From assembly GCA_934631025.1 (NCBI GenBank), contig CAKTXR010000031.1:1-29239 (forward strand): a stretch of 29,239 bases of DNA, given 5' to 3'. The notes under the pieces are model-generated. The model was not told where the DNA came from. It searched no databases and was given only the letters and a program-made list of their open reading frames with translations. The position numbers and the translations under genes were made by a program. Shown here piece by piece: positions 7,386 to 15,942 of this stretch. Within the stretch, counting starts at the first letter, position 1, and every line of letters begins with the position of its first letter. The DNA is from an uncultured Clostridia bacterium. Its GTDB lineage: Bacteria; Bacillota; Clostridia; Christensenellales; Aristaeellaceae.

Positions 7386-8903
7386 ATGCGCACGCTCATC
7401 ACGCCCGAGGGAATGTACGCGCTGGAAAGGCGCTATTTTGCCAGCGGCACGCCCTCGATCGTCCTCATGCGCCGCGCCGCCGACCGGCTGGCCGAGGCGT
7501 TCGAGACGCATTTCGGCGCGTTTGCCGGCAAAACCATCGCCGTGGCCTGCGGACGCGGCAACAACGGCGGCGACGGCTACGCGTTCTCCGTGCTCGCGGC
7601 CAGAGCGGGCGCGCACGTCACGCTGCTGACCGCCTGCGATGAAAGCACGCTTCGGGGCGACGCGCTCACCTGCGCTCAGGAAGCGTTCGCGCTGAACATT
7701 CCCTGCCTGAGCGCCGGGCAGATAAGCGAGATCGCGCGGCCCGACGTGTGGGTGGACGCGCTCTTCGGCATCGGTCTGAACAGGCCGCTCGACGACTTTT
7801 ACGCTACGCTCATCGATCGCATCAACGAAGATCACGCTGCGGGCAGCCGCGTCATGGCCGTCGACGCGCCGTCCGGCCTGAACCTGACCGGCGGCCGCAT
7901 GATGGGCGCGTGCGTCGCCGCCGACGTGACCGTGACGTTTGAATACGCCAAAACCGGCCACTATCTCGCCGACGGGCTGGATCAATGCGGCCTGATCGAC
8001 GTGCGGCCGCTCGAGACAGGCCTTGCGCCCGACGAGCCGATCCGCCTGATTGAGCCGCGCGACGCGATCGCTGCGCTGCCCGAGCGCCGCCGCAGCATCC
8101 ACAAGGGATCGTGCGGGCATCTGCTGATCGTCGCCGGTTCGCTGGGCATGGCCGGCGCCGCGCACTACGCCGCCCGCATGGCGCTGCGCATGGGCACGGG
8201 ACTGGTCACGCTGGCCTGTCCGCGCTCGATCGTGCCAGTGCTTCAAACGCTCGTGCCGGGCGCAATGGCCGTTCCCCTGCCCGAGGAAAACGGCGCGGTC
8301 AGCCGGGACGCGGTGCCCGTGCTGAAGGAGGCGCTGCGCGGCAAAACCGCCGTGGCCGTCGGGCCGGGGCTGTCGCGCCGAGCCGCGCCGGAAATCGTGG
8401 AAACGATATTGACGTGCGGCCTGCCCGCCGTGATCGACGCAGACGCGCTCAATCTGATCGCCGAAAACGCGCCGCTCAAAGCGCTGCTCAGGCCGTATCA
8501 CGTCCTCACGCCGCATCCGGGCGAGGCCGCACGGCTCATCGGCGCGCTGAGCAATCCGATCGAGGACGCAAAGCGGCTCCATGCGATGGGCGCGACGGCG
8601 CTGTTGAAGAGCGCGTCGAGCGTCGTTGCGGGCGAAAGCGGCCTGACTCTGAGCGCGTCGGGCTGCGGCGGCATGGCGACCGGCGGCAGCGGCGACGTGC
8701 TGACCGGCATGATCGGCGCGCTGCTGGCGCAGTCTGTCGATCCCGAAACGGCGGCATGGGCGGCCAGCGAGCTGCACGGCCTTTCGGGCGAAACCGCCGC
8801 GCGCGCCCTGACCGAAACCGCCATGACCGCGTCCGATCTGATCGCCTATTGGCCTGAGACGCTCAGAACGCTTTCACGGCAGTGCGGCAGAGCGCGCCTG
8901 TAA
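7386..8903 (+). CDS. nnr: Bifunctional NAD(P)H-hydrate epimerase / ADP-dependent dehydratase
   Basis: A 505-residue fusion that repairs damaged NADHX and NADPHX. The N-terminal YjeF_N domain (about 1-215) epimerises R-NAD(P)HX to the S form; GRGNNGGDG (56-64), DALFGIG and VDAPSGLN are visible. The C-terminal ribokinase-like domain (about 235-505) dehydrates the S form using ADP; it shows KGSCGHLLIVAGS, VGPGL, DADALN (351-356), TPHPGEAARL and TGGSGDVLTG (433-442). Length and order match the NnrE-NnrD fusion. AGGAGG at 7373-7378 sets the start at 7386; the frame is open further upstream but that part has no family similarity. It ends ten bases before the convergent stop of sdaAA. The 282 bases upstream hold no other gene that I can support. 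Confidence 0.96.
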   Translation: MRTLITPEGMYALERRYFASGTPSIVLMRRAADRLAEAFETHFGAFAGKTIAVACGRGNNGGDGYAFSVLAARAGAHVTLLTACDESTLRGDALTCAQEAFALNIPCLSAGQISEIARPDVWVDALFGIGLNRPLDDFYATLIDRINEDHAAGSRVMAVDAPSGLNLTGGRMMGACVAADVTVTFEYAKTGHYLADGLDQCGLIDVRPLETGLAPDEPIRLIEPRDAIAALPERRRSIHKGSCGHLLIVAGSLGMAGAAHYAARMALRMGTGLVTLACPRSIVPVLQTLVPGAMAVPLPEENGAVSRDAVPVLKEALRGKTAVAVGPGLSRRAAPEIVETILTCGLPAVIDADALNLIAENAPLKALLRPYHVLTPHPGEAARLIGALSNPIEDAKRLHAMGATALLKSASSVVAGESGLTLSASGCGGMATGGSGDVLTGMIGALLAQSVDPETAAWAASELHGLSGETAARALTETAMTASDLIAYWPETLRTLSRQCGRARL

Positions 8904-8913
8904 CGTCCCCTGC

Positions 8914-9789
8914 TTACTCCCCGTCCGTGCCGAGAACGCGCAGCGCGATCTTCCGCGCCGTGGGGGTACCGGCCACGCCGCCCTCGCCGGTCTCGCGCAG
9001 ACAGGCCGGCATCTGATCGCCCACCGACTGCATCGCGTCGATCACCTCGTCGGTCGGGATGGGGCTGTGCAGTCCGGAAAGCGCCATGTCCGCTGCGGAG
9101 AACGCGTTGGCCACGCCGCCGACATTGCGATAGACGCACGGAATCTCGACCAGCCCCGCCACGGGATCGCACACCAGCCCCATGCTGTTCATCAGCGCGA
9201 AGGAGCAGGCCTGCGCGCACATATCGGCCGTGCCGCCGCGCAGCTCGACCAGTGCCGCCGCCGCCATGGCCGCCGCGCTGCCGCATTCCGCCTGACAGCC
9301 ACCCGCCGCGCCGGATATGCTTGCCCGCCGCGCGATGATCTGGCCGAACATCGCCGCGGTCAGCAGCGCGTCGGTCAGTTGATCGTCGGTGAGATTGTAT
9401 TCCTCCTGCGCCGTCAGAAGCGCCGCTGGAAGGATGCCGCATGAGCCAGCCGTGGGCGCGGCCACGATGCGGCCCATGCCTGCGTTGCACTCGGCCACGG
9501 CCATGGCACGCGCCGCCGCCCGTCCGAGCAGCGAGCCGCCCGCCGTTTTTCCCTGCGCCGCCGCGTCGAAAAGGCGCGCCGCCTGCCCGCCGGTCAGTCC
9601 GGAGAGCGAGCGCCGCTCGGCGTTCATGCCCTCTCTGACCGAGTCGCGCATGACCTCCAGATAACGCGCCATGCGCGCGCGCACCGCCGCCACGTCCGTC
9701 CTGTCCTGCTCGGCCTGCGCCATGGCCGCCGCGCGCGATATGCTGCCGTCCCCCGCCATCTCCAGCAGGGACGCGATAGAATCGTCCAT
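8914..9789 (-). CDS. sdaAA: L-serine ammonia-lyase, iron-sulfur-dependent, alpha subunit
   Basis: A 291-residue alpha subunit of the two-chain iron-sulfur L-serine dehydratase, which converts L-serine to pyruvate and ammonia. Several conserved cysteines that can ligate the [4Fe-4S] cluster are visible: TAGSCGILP (Cys117), GGCQAECG (Cys165, Cys169) and CDPVAG (Cys207). The glycine-rich C-terminal tail (ETGEGGVAGTPTARKI) is typical. The start at 9789 has AAAGGAGA nine bases upstream. It lies downstream of sdaAB on the same strand after an unusually long gap of 236 bases. The frame is open from 10002 through that gap, but that part resembles no serine dehydratase. The oxygen-sensitive cluster fits an anaerobic host. 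Confidence 0.95.
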   Translation of the reverse strand: MDDSIASLLEMAGDGSISRAAAMAQAEQDRTDVAAVRARMARYLEVMRDSVREGMNAERRSLSGLTGGQAARLFDAAAQGKTAGGSLLGRAAARAMAVAECNAGMGRIVAAPTAGSCGILPAALLTAQEEYNLTDDQLTDALLTAAMFGQIIARRASISGAAGGCQAECGSAAAMAAAALVELRGGTADMCAQACSFALMNSMGLVCDPVAGLVEIPCVYRNVGGVANAFSAADMALSGLHSPIPTDEVIDAMQSVGDQMPACLRETGEGGVAGTPTARKIALRVLGTDGE

Positions 9790-10025
9790 AGTGATTGTTC
9801 TCCTTTCAATGGGAACGTTGTGAAAAGGAAGGCCCGCAAATCTTCTCCGGATTTTTGCGCAACATAGCGCGTGAATCCTTGGACTCGACCGCCGCGCTTC
9901 CTGAAAAAGGTTGAAATCCGCAAAAGCCGCCGCCCTCGCTGCGCGGATAAACGCCGCCGGTTCAGGGTGCTCGATCAGGGACTTCCAACGCCGAAACCGC
10001 AATCTGTCATTCTCTCCGGCGCGCG

Positions 10026-10697
10026 CTAGTCGGCTCTGAGCAGCGTCACTGATTCCACGCCCTTCATCACCCGCAGCGCCGCGACGATCTCGTCCGGCGG
10101 CAGCTCGTCCAGCTCCATGGTGGTCATGGCCTTGCCGCCCGCCGCGCTGCGCGCCACCTGCATCGTGGCGATGTTGACCGGCGCGCCCGCCAGCAGGCTG
10201 CTCACCCGCGCGATGATGCCGGGCGTGTCGCGGTGCGCGATGATCAGCGTGTGCTTCTGCGCCGTCACGCGCAGGCTCAATCCGTCGATCTCGCGGATCT
10301 CGATGCTGCCGCCGCCCACCGACGCGCCGATCACTTCGATCTGCTTCCCGCTCACGCCCCGCAGGCGCAGCCGCACCGTGTTGGGATGCGCGCCCTTCAG
10401 CTGGATCTCCTCGAACGTGACGCGCAGGCCGCGCCGTTTCGCTTCGTCAAGGCTGTCCCGCAGGCGCGCGTCGTCCGCGGCGACGTCCATCAGCCCGCCC
10501 ACGACTGCGCGGTCTGTGCCGTGCCCGCGCCACGTCCGCGCGAACGAGCCGCAGAAGCCCACGCGCGCCTCGGCCACATCCTCGCCCAGCAGCCGTCGGG
10601 CCACGCGGCCAATGCGCGCCGCGCCCGCCGTGTGCGAGCTGGACGGCCCGATCATCACCGGCCCGACGATGTCAAAGAGGTTCATTTCCGTATCCAT
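10026..10697 (-). CDS. sdaAB: L-serine ammonia-lyase, iron-sulfur-dependent, beta subunit
   Basis: A 223-residue beta subunit of the iron-sulfur serine dehydratase, partner of the alpha subunit downstream. The N-terminal half has the family signature IVGPVMIGPSSSHTAGAARI and GSFARTWRGHGTD. The last 75 residues form an ACT domain (TLIIAHRDTPGIIARVSSLL), likely a regulatory or serine-binding module. The start at 10697 (MDTEMNLFD) is eight bases after GGGAGG; a start at 10685 is a weaker option. A good promoter lies about 50 bases upstream. Confidence 0.95.
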   Translation of the reverse strand: MDTEMNLFDIVGPVMIGPSSSHTAGAARIGRVARRLLGEDVAEARVGFCGSFARTWRGHGTDRAVVGGLMDVAADDARLRDSLDEAKRRGLRVTFEEIQLKGAHPNTVRLRLRGVSGKQIEVIGASVGGGSIEIREIDGLSLRVTAQKHTLIIAHRDTPGIIARVSSLLAGAPVNIATMQVARSAAGGKAMTTMELDELPPDEIVAALRVMKGVESVTLLRAD

Positions 10698-10749
10698 AGC
10701 ATCGGCCTCCCGCCCGTTTCGTTCACAAAAAATGACTGGTGTTTCTCTC

Positions 10750-10778
10750 ATTATAGCACGACTTTCGCCGTCCGGCAA
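10750..10778 (-). promoter_or_regulatory. Promoter of sdaAB-sdaAA
   Basis: On the minus strand TTGCCG (10778-10773) and a perfect TATAAT (10755-10750) are 17 bases apart. The transcript would start near 10743, giving a leader of about 45 bases before sdaAB. It lies in the gap shared with the divergent DUF4091 gene, for which I found no comparably good promoter. Confidence 0.7.
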
Positions 10779-10815
10779 CCGCATGGAGCGGCGTTTCACA
10801 AGGAGGATATGTCCC

Positions 10816-12477
10816 ATGTTCCACACGACCATTATTCCCGCAAGCTCGCTTGAAAAACCGTTCCTCGACCGCGCGCTGCCCCGCTGCGATCGCGGCGAAA
10901 TGTTCAAAAACGAGCTGTTTTCCTTCCAGTTCGCCTTCAAGGCCGACCCGAAGGGCGCTTCGAGCAACCCCAACTTCATCAACGCGCGCTTTGAGATCGA
11001 CTCGCCGCTGCGGCCGTGGATCACGCTCGGCGTGGTCGGCCATGTCGGCGTGACCATGCCCTGCTACGCCCGCTATGATCAGGATTATCTCGGCCATGCG
11101 CCGGGGCTGTATCCCGATCCGATCGAGCCGCTGGACGAGGGCGATATTCACGTCTACGTCGGCAAGTGGCGCTCGCTCTGGGTGGCCGTTCAGGGCACGG
11201 ACGAGCTGGCGGCGGGCGAATATCCCGTCACGCTCTCGCTCTACGAAAGGAAGGACGACGCGCTCCTCGCCCGCGAGACGTTCACCGTGCGCGTGATGAA
11301 CGCCAGCCTGCCCGCGCAGACCTTCCCCTGCACCAACTGGCTGCATTTCGACTCGATTGCCGACACGCACCATGCGCCCATGCTGTCCGAGCCGTTCTGG
11401 GCGCTGCTGGAAAAATACGTCGCGCTGGCCGTGGCGGGCGGCACGAATCTGCTGCTCACCCCCTGCTTCACGCCGCCGCTGGACACACCTGTGGGCGGCG
11501 AGCGCATGACGGCGCAGCTGGTCGGCGTAACGGTGACAGACGGCGCGTATTCCTTTGATTTTTCCAATCTCGAGCGCTTTGTGCGTCTGGCGCAGCGCCA
11601 TGGCAGCGTCTACTTTGAGCACAGCCACCTCTTCACGCAGTGGGGCGCGGCGCACGCGCCGAAGATCATGGCCGATGTGGACGGCGTTAAAACGCGCATC
11701 TTCGGCTGGGAAACCGACGCGTGCGGCGACGAATACCGGCTCTTCCTCGAAGCCTATCTGACGGCGCTCACGGCCTTCCTCAAAGAGCGCAATCTTACCG
11801 ACCGCTTCTTCTTCCATGTCTCCGACGAGCCGGAGAAGAAGCATCTGTCCGTCTATGCGCACGGACACAGGCTGCTCTCCCGCTTCGTCGATCCCGCGCA
11901 TATCATCGACGCGCTCTCCGACGTCGATTTCCTCGACGAGGGCGTGATCCAGACCCCCGTGGCCGTCACCACCAGCGTGCCCGATTTTCTCGGCAAGACT
12001 GACAGCTTGTGGGCGTATTACACCGGCGGGCAGAGCGTCAATCTGCCCAACCGCCTGATCGCCATGCCGCAACGCCGCAACCGCACGCTGGGCTTCCAGC
12101 TGTACGCGCTGGATATCAAGGGCTTCCTGCACTGGGGCTTCAACTTCTATTATAATCAGCTTTCGAGAAAGCCGGTCAATCCCTTCGCCTCGCCGGACGC
12201 GCTGGGCGATTTCGTCGGCGGCACGTCCTATCTGGTCTATCCCGGCGAAAGCGGCCCCGTGCCCTCGCTGCGCTATTACGCCTTTGCCGAAGCGATCAAT
12301 GATCTGCGCGCGCTTCAGCTGCTCGAGTCGCTCTCCAGCCGCGAGGAAGCGCTCGCCGTGCTGAAAGACGCGCTGAACGTCAGGGAGATTACGTTTGAGA
12401 CCTGCCCGTCCTCCGAAGCGGCCTTCATCGAGCTGCGCGCAGCGATCGACCGCGCCGTCGAATCGCATCTGAAATAA
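10816..12477 (+). CDS. DUF4091 domain-containing (glycoside hydrolase-like) protein
   Basis: A 553-residue protein without a signal peptide or membrane segment, so probably cytoplasmic. Residues 1-165 look like a beta-rich domain. Residues 170-490 look like a TIM-barrel-like region with FFHVSDEPEKKH (332-343), an acidic pair where glycosidases often place catalytic residues, and GFLHWGFNFYYNQ (436-448). That last stretch is typical of DUF4091, whose members are often annotated as putative glycoside hydrolases. The start at 10816 has AGGAGG nine bases upstream. It begins a plus-strand group with a GNAT protein and an ADP-ribosylglycohydrolase-like protein. The substrate is unknown. Confidence 0.85.
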   Translation: MFHTTIIPASSLEKPFLDRALPRCDRGEMFKNELFSFQFAFKADPKGASSNPNFINARFEIDSPLRPWITLGVVGHVGVTMPCYARYDQDYLGHAPGLYPDPIEPLDEGDIHVYVGKWRSLWVAVQGTDELAAGEYPVTLSLYERKDDALLARETFTVRVMNASLPAQTFPCTNWLHFDSIADTHHAPMLSEPFWALLEKYVALAVAGGTNLLLTPCFTPPLDTPVGGERMTAQLVGVTVTDGAYSFDFSNLERFVRLAQRHGSVYFEHSHLFTQWGAAHAPKIMADVDGVKTRIFGWETDACGDEYRLFLEAYLTALTAFLKERNLTDRFFFHVSDEPEKKHLSVYAHGHRLLSRFVDPAHIIDALSDVDFLDEGVIQTPVAVTTSVPDFLGKTDSLWAYYTGGQSVNLPNRLIAMPQRRNRTLGFQLYALDIKGFLHWGFNFYYNQLSRKPVNPFASPDALGDFVGGTSYLVYPGESGPVPSLRYYAFAEAINDLRALQLLESLSSREEALAVLKDALNVREITFETCPSSEAAFIELRAAIDRAVESHLK

Positions 12478-12522
12478 TAGGACGGCTAAGATCAAATCCG
12501 CGCGGCTGAGTACAACGAAACG

Positions 12523-12551
12523 TTGACAGCCGCCATCCCCTGCGATATTAT
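12523..12551 (+). promoter_or_regulatory. Near-consensus promoter overlapping a ribosome site
   Basis: TTGACA (12523-12528), a 17-base spacer and TATTAT (12546-12551) form an almost perfect sigma-A promoter. The expected start (about 12557-12559) falls inside the GGAG ribosome site of the GNAT gene, whose ATG is at 12567. The transcript would have almost no leader for that gene, yet would serve the downstream ADP-ribosylglycohydrolase gene normally. Confidence 0.75.
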
Positions 12552-12566
12552 GAAGGAGAATATACC

Positions 12567-13118
12567 ATGAAGACGCTTGAAACCGACCGGCTGATCCTGC
12601 GCCCGTTCCGCGAGAGCGACGCGGAGGATCTGTACGCCTATGCGCGCGTCGAGGGCGTGGGCGAAGCCGCCGGATGGACGCACCACAAGAGTCTCGACGA
12701 ATCCCGCGCGATTTTAGCGGATTTCATCAAAAAGGGCGACGTTTTCGCGCTCGAGCTGAAGGAAAGCGGCCGCGTGATCGGCTCGCTGGGGCTGCACGCC
12801 ACAAACAACGGCGAAAAATACGACCCGCAGCGCGAGCTGGGCTATGTGCTCTCGCGCGACTACTGGGGGCGGGGACTCATGAGCGAGGCCGCCGCGCGCG
12901 CCGTTTCATACGCCTTCGAGGACATGGCGCTCAATACGCTCTGGTGCGCGCACTTCATCGGCAACGACCGCTCCCGCCGCGTGATCGAAAAGACCGGCTT
13001 CCGTTATCTCAAGCCGTTCGTTTACAACACGCGTGACGGCCGCCATCTGGAATCGCTGCTCTATATCCTCACGCGCGAGGACTATGAAAACAGGCTCAAA
13101 ACGACCAGAGGAGAGTGA
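12567..13118 (+). CDS. GNAT family N-acetyltransferase (RimJ/RimL-like)
   Basis: A 183-residue acetyltransferase that would use acetyl-CoA to modify an amine. The start TLETDRLILRPFRESDAEDL is the hallmark of the RimJ/RimL group. Acetyl-CoA-binding motif A is seen as LGYVLSRDYWGRGLMSEA, and the C-terminal part has NDRSRRVIEKTGFRY. The length fits the family. The start at 12567 follows GGAG, though a strong promoter may begin transcription within that site. The next gene starts five bases after its stop, so the two are an operon. The substrate cannot be read from sequence. Confidence 0.9.
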   Translation: MKTLETDRLILRPFRESDAEDLYAYARVEGVGEAAGWTHHKSLDESRAILADFIKKGDVFALELKESGRVIGSLGLHATNNGEKYDPQRELGYVLSRDYWGRGLMSEAAARAVSYAFEDMALNTLWCAHFIGNDRSRRVIEKTGFRYLKPFVYNTRDGRHLESLLYILTREDYENRLKTTRGE

Positions 13119-13123
13119 AAACT

Positions 13124-14617
13124 ATGATTTCCTACAACAGAGACGAACTGCGCGACCGCATCTATGCCTGCTGGCTGGGCAAGAACATCGGCGGCACCAT
13201 GGGCACCCCCTACGAGGGACAGCAGCAGCTCAACGACATTCAGGGCTTCGTCACCAAGCCCGGCGAGGTGCTGCCCAACGACGATCTCGACCTGCAGCTG
13301 GTCTGGCTGCGCGCCATGGACGAGGTCGGCCCCGAGGCGATCGATTCGAAGGTGCTGGCCGAATACTGGATCAGCTTCATCGGCCCCAGCTGGAACGAGT
13401 ACGGCCTAGGCAAGAGCAATCTGCGCGCGGGCATCGTGCCGCCGATGAGCGGCGAGCTGTACAACGAGGAGTGGAAGCACTCCAACGGCGCATGGATCCG
13501 CACCGAAATCTGGGCCTGCACGCATCCCGGCAGTCCGGACAAGGCCGCGCGCTGCGCCTTTGAGGACGCCTGCGTCGATCACGGCCTGGGCGAGGGCACC
13601 TATGCCGCCGTGTTCGTCGCCGCGATGCAGTCGGCCGCGTTCGTCATCAACGACCTGCGCACGCTGATCGACATCGGCCTGTCGAAGGTTCCGGAAAGCT
13701 GCCATCTGGCCAACTACATCCGCGCCACCGTCAAGGCCTACGACGACGGCATGAGCTGGCAGGACTGCCGCGAAATGCTGCTCAAAATGAACGAGGAAAC
13801 CGGACTGGGCTGGTTCCAGGCCCCCGGCAACGTGGCCTTCACCATACTCGGCCTGCTCTGGGGCGAGTGCGATTTCAAAAAGTCGATGATCATCGCCATT
13901 GACTGCGGCGACGACACCGACTGCACCGGCGCGACGGTCGGCTCCCTGCTGGGCATCATGTACGGCATGAAGGCCATTCCCGAGGACTGGCGCGCGCATC
14001 TGGGCGATTCGATCGTCACCGTGTCCACGATCAACGGCCACGGCTATTTCCCGAAATCATGCACCGAGCTGACCGACTGCGTGCTCAGCCTGATGGCCGC
14101 CACCATGCGCACCCCCAACGAGAAGCTGGCGCATCACGGCGCGCAGTTCGCTCTGACCGACGGCAAGACCGACTTCGGCGGCCTGACCGCGCAGGACATG
14201 ACCGGCGGCCCCATCGCCGCGGAGCTGGAAAACCGCGCACGCTATTCCTTCACCGCCGACAACTGCTATGCCCATGCGCTGGTCGAGTTCGAGCACGAGC
14301 CGATCATTCAGGCGGGCGGCACGCTGACCTTCAAGCTCACCGCCACGCTGCGCACCACCATGGCCGATCAGAAGCTGTTCAACATCCACGTCTATCTGCC
14401 CGAGGGCTGGACGGCGCAGGGCCGTATGCACGTCCACGCCAGTATGCCCATCTGGTCGCATGACAACGTGCCCTACAGCCTGAAGAACGGCCACTCCACC
14501 ACCGAGATCACGCTGACCGCGCCCGAGACCATCGCCGCGCAGAACCACGCCGTGATCGAGCTGCGCGTGGACGGCCGCCCGACTCCGCTGCTCATCCCGC
14601 TGACCATCCTCGGCTGA
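13124..14617 (+). CDS. ADP-ribosylglycohydrolase family protein
   Basis: A 497-residue protein whose first 320 residues match the ADP-ribosylglycohydrolase (ARH/DraG) fold. Seen are RIYACWLGKNIGGTMGTPYEG (split as RIYACWLGKNIGG and TMGTPYEG) at the start, the acidic metal-binding NDDLDLQ (52-58), and the C-terminal metal motif CGDDTDCTGATVGSLLG (261-277). Both halves of the usual two-metal site are therefore present. About 150 further residues form a beta-rich C-terminal domain ending near LLIPLTILG, an extension beyond minimal ARH enzymes. ATG 13124 is used because AGAGGAG lies ten bases upstream; a GTG at 13115 overlaps the previous stop but is too close to the ribosome site. The family removes ADP-ribose from proteins or small molecules; the substrate is unknown. 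Confidence 0.9.
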   Translation: MISYNRDELRDRIYACWLGKNIGGTMGTPYEGQQQLNDIQGFVTKPGEVLPNDDLDLQLVWLRAMDEVGPEAIDSKVLAEYWISFIGPSWNEYGLGKSNLRAGIVPPMSGELYNEEWKHSNGAWIRTEIWACTHPGSPDKAARCAFEDACVDHGLGEGTYAAVFVAAMQSAAFVINDLRTLIDIGLSKVPESCHLANYIRATVKAYDDGMSWQDCREMLLKMNEETGLGWFQAPGNVAFTILGLLWGECDFKKSMIIAIDCGDDTDCTGATVGSLLGIMYGMKAIPEDWRAHLGDSIVTVSTINGHGYFPKSCTELTDCVLSLMAATMRTPNEKLAHHGAQFALTDGKTDFGGLTAQDMTGGPIAAELENRARYSFTADNCYAHALVEFEHEPIIQAGGTLTFKLTATLRTTMADQKLFNIHVYLPEGWTAQGRMHVHASMPIWSHDNVPYSLKNGHSTTEITLTAPETIAAQNHAVIELRVDGRPTPLLIPLTILG

Positions 14618-14634
14618 TCATCGCTATATGCCAT

Positions 14635-14673
14635 GCCCGCGAACGCACTGTTTTCGTTCGCGGGCGTTTTTTT
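14635..14673 (+). terminator. Rho-independent terminator after the ADP-ribosylglycohydrolase gene
   Basis: GCCCGCGAACG (14635-14645) pairs perfectly over 11 bases with 14655-14665 across a nine-base loop, followed by G and seven T. It closes the DUF4091/GNAT/ADP-ribosylglycohydrolase group 18 bases after the stop. Confidence 0.93.
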
Positions 14674-14682
14674 GCGATATGC

Positions 14683-14718
14683 AAAAGCGGCGCTCCCGCA
14701 CATTGGGGAAACGCCGCC
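14683..14718 (-). terminator. Probable terminator after ddl
   Basis: On the minus strand GCGGCG (14717-14712) pairs with CGCCGC (14692-14687), with an inner CCC/GGG pairing, then TTTT (14686-14683). It starts about 13 bases beyond the ddl stop. The tail is short, but the facing plus-strand terminator is adjacent, giving a two-sided stop. Confidence 0.6.
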
Positions 14719-14730
14719 TTGTTATGCTCT

Positions 14731-15924
14731 TTACCGCCCGACCTTGGCGGCCTTTGCGCCGCTGCGCACGGACGCGAGAATGTTGGAATCGTAGGAGAAC
14801 ACGCTCTTGTTGCGATCGGCCCACGCCTTGAAGGCGGCATCCACCATCGCGTCGATCAGCTGCGCAAAGCTGACCCCCACCGGCTCCCACAGATAGAACG
14901 CCAGCGAGCCGGGAATGGTGTTGATCTCGCCCAGATAGACGCGATCCTCGTCCTTGTCGATGATGTAATCCACGCGCGTCACGCCCTTGCAGTCCAGCGC
15001 GCGGAACACGTCGGCGGTCATCTGTCGGATGAGCGCCAGCTTTTCATCGCCCACCGGCGCAGGGATCTTGCGCTTGAGCGAGCTCATGCCCTTGCCGGAA
15101 TTGCCGCGCAGATACTTCTCGGAGAAGTCGAGCAGCTCCTTGTCGTCCCAGCGCACGGGCATCTCGGTTTCGGACACGCGCACATCCTCGGCATAGCCCA
15201 TCGCCGAGCAGTTGACCTCCTCGATCGCCATGACCGCCTTCTCGATCAGCACGCGCCGGTCATAGGAGAACGCCACCTCGAGCGCGTGAACAAGGCCGTC
15301 CCGATCGTTCGCGCGGCTGATGCCGATCGACGAGCCGAGATTGGCGGGCTTGACGAACATCGGATAGGCCAGCGCCTGCTCGCAGTGAGCGATCACGGCG
15401 TCTCTGTCCCGCTCCCACTGGCCGCGCTCCGCCCATGTGTCGGGCAGCACGGGGAAGCCACAGCCGCGGAAGAGCTGCTTCATGGCGATTTTGTCCATGC
15501 CCACGGCGCAGCCCAGCGTGCCGGACGACGCGAAGGGCACGTTCATCAGCTCCAGCATTCCCTGCAATGTGCCGTCCTCGCCGTTCAGGCCGTGCATGAC
15601 CGGCAGCACCACGTCGATCGTCTTTTCAACGCTGCGCCCGCCGCCGAAGAGCTTTTTCTTCTCGGTGGGATAGTTGATCAAGAGCAGCTTGCCCTTTTCG
15701 GCCACGGGCAGGACGTGCGTCACCTGCGCGGGATCAAAGCTCAGATAGAAGGTCATGTCGGCCAGCTTTTCGCCGATATACCAGTCGCCCTCGCGGGAAA
15801 TATACACGCGCGTCACGTCATAGCGCGCCGAATCGGCCGCCATCGCCGCCTGCAGACCGGAAATGATCGATACGTCGTGCTCGCAGGTTCTGCTGCCGAA
15901 CACGACCGCGAGATTCGTTTTCAT
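14731..15924 (-). CDS. ddl: D-alanine--D-alanine ligase
   Basis: A 397-residue ATP-grasp ligase that joins two D-alanines for the peptidoglycan precursor. Visible are the N-terminal CEHDVSIISG, the substrate-binding MHGLNGEDGTLQG, the ATP loop FVKPANLGSSIGIS, the glutamate EEVNCSAMG, and the magnesium-binding GEINTIPGSLAFY. The Tyr of FSEKY in the omega loop is kept, which favours D-Ala rather than D-lactate as second substrate. It is longer than short Ddl enzymes (about 300-370), with extra sequence near residues 85-105 and at the C-terminus. The start at 15924 (MKTNLAVVFG) has GGAGGG nine bases upstream; the ATG at 15933 directly abuts that site. It follows the MurF-like gene by 18 bases. 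Confidence 0.93.
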   Translation of the reverse strand: MKTNLAVVFGSRTCEHDVSIISGLQAAMAADSARYDVTRVYISREGDWYIGEKLADMTFYLSFDPAQVTHVLPVAEKGKLLLINYPTEKKKLFGGGRSVEKTIDVVLPVMHGLNGEDGTLQGMLELMNVPFASSGTLGCAVGMDKIAMKQLFRGCGFPVLPDTWAERGQWERDRDAVIAHCEQALAYPMFVKPANLGSSIGISRANDRDGLVHALEVAFSYDRRVLIEKAVMAIEEVNCSAMGYAEDVRVSETEMPVRWDDKELLDFSEKYLRGNSGKGMSSLKRKIPAPVGDEKLALIRQMTADVFRALDCKGVTRVDYIIDKDEDRVYLGEINTIPGSLAFYLWEPVGVSFAQLIDAMVDAAFKAWADRNKSVFSYDSNILASVRSGAKAAKVGR

Positions 15925-15942
15925 AGATCGCATCCCTCCGCG

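Noticed and set aside
10723..12495. Long minus-strand open frame opposite the DUF4091 gene
   Set aside because: No plausible start or domain; it overlaps the sdaAB promoter and is antisense to a well-supported gene.
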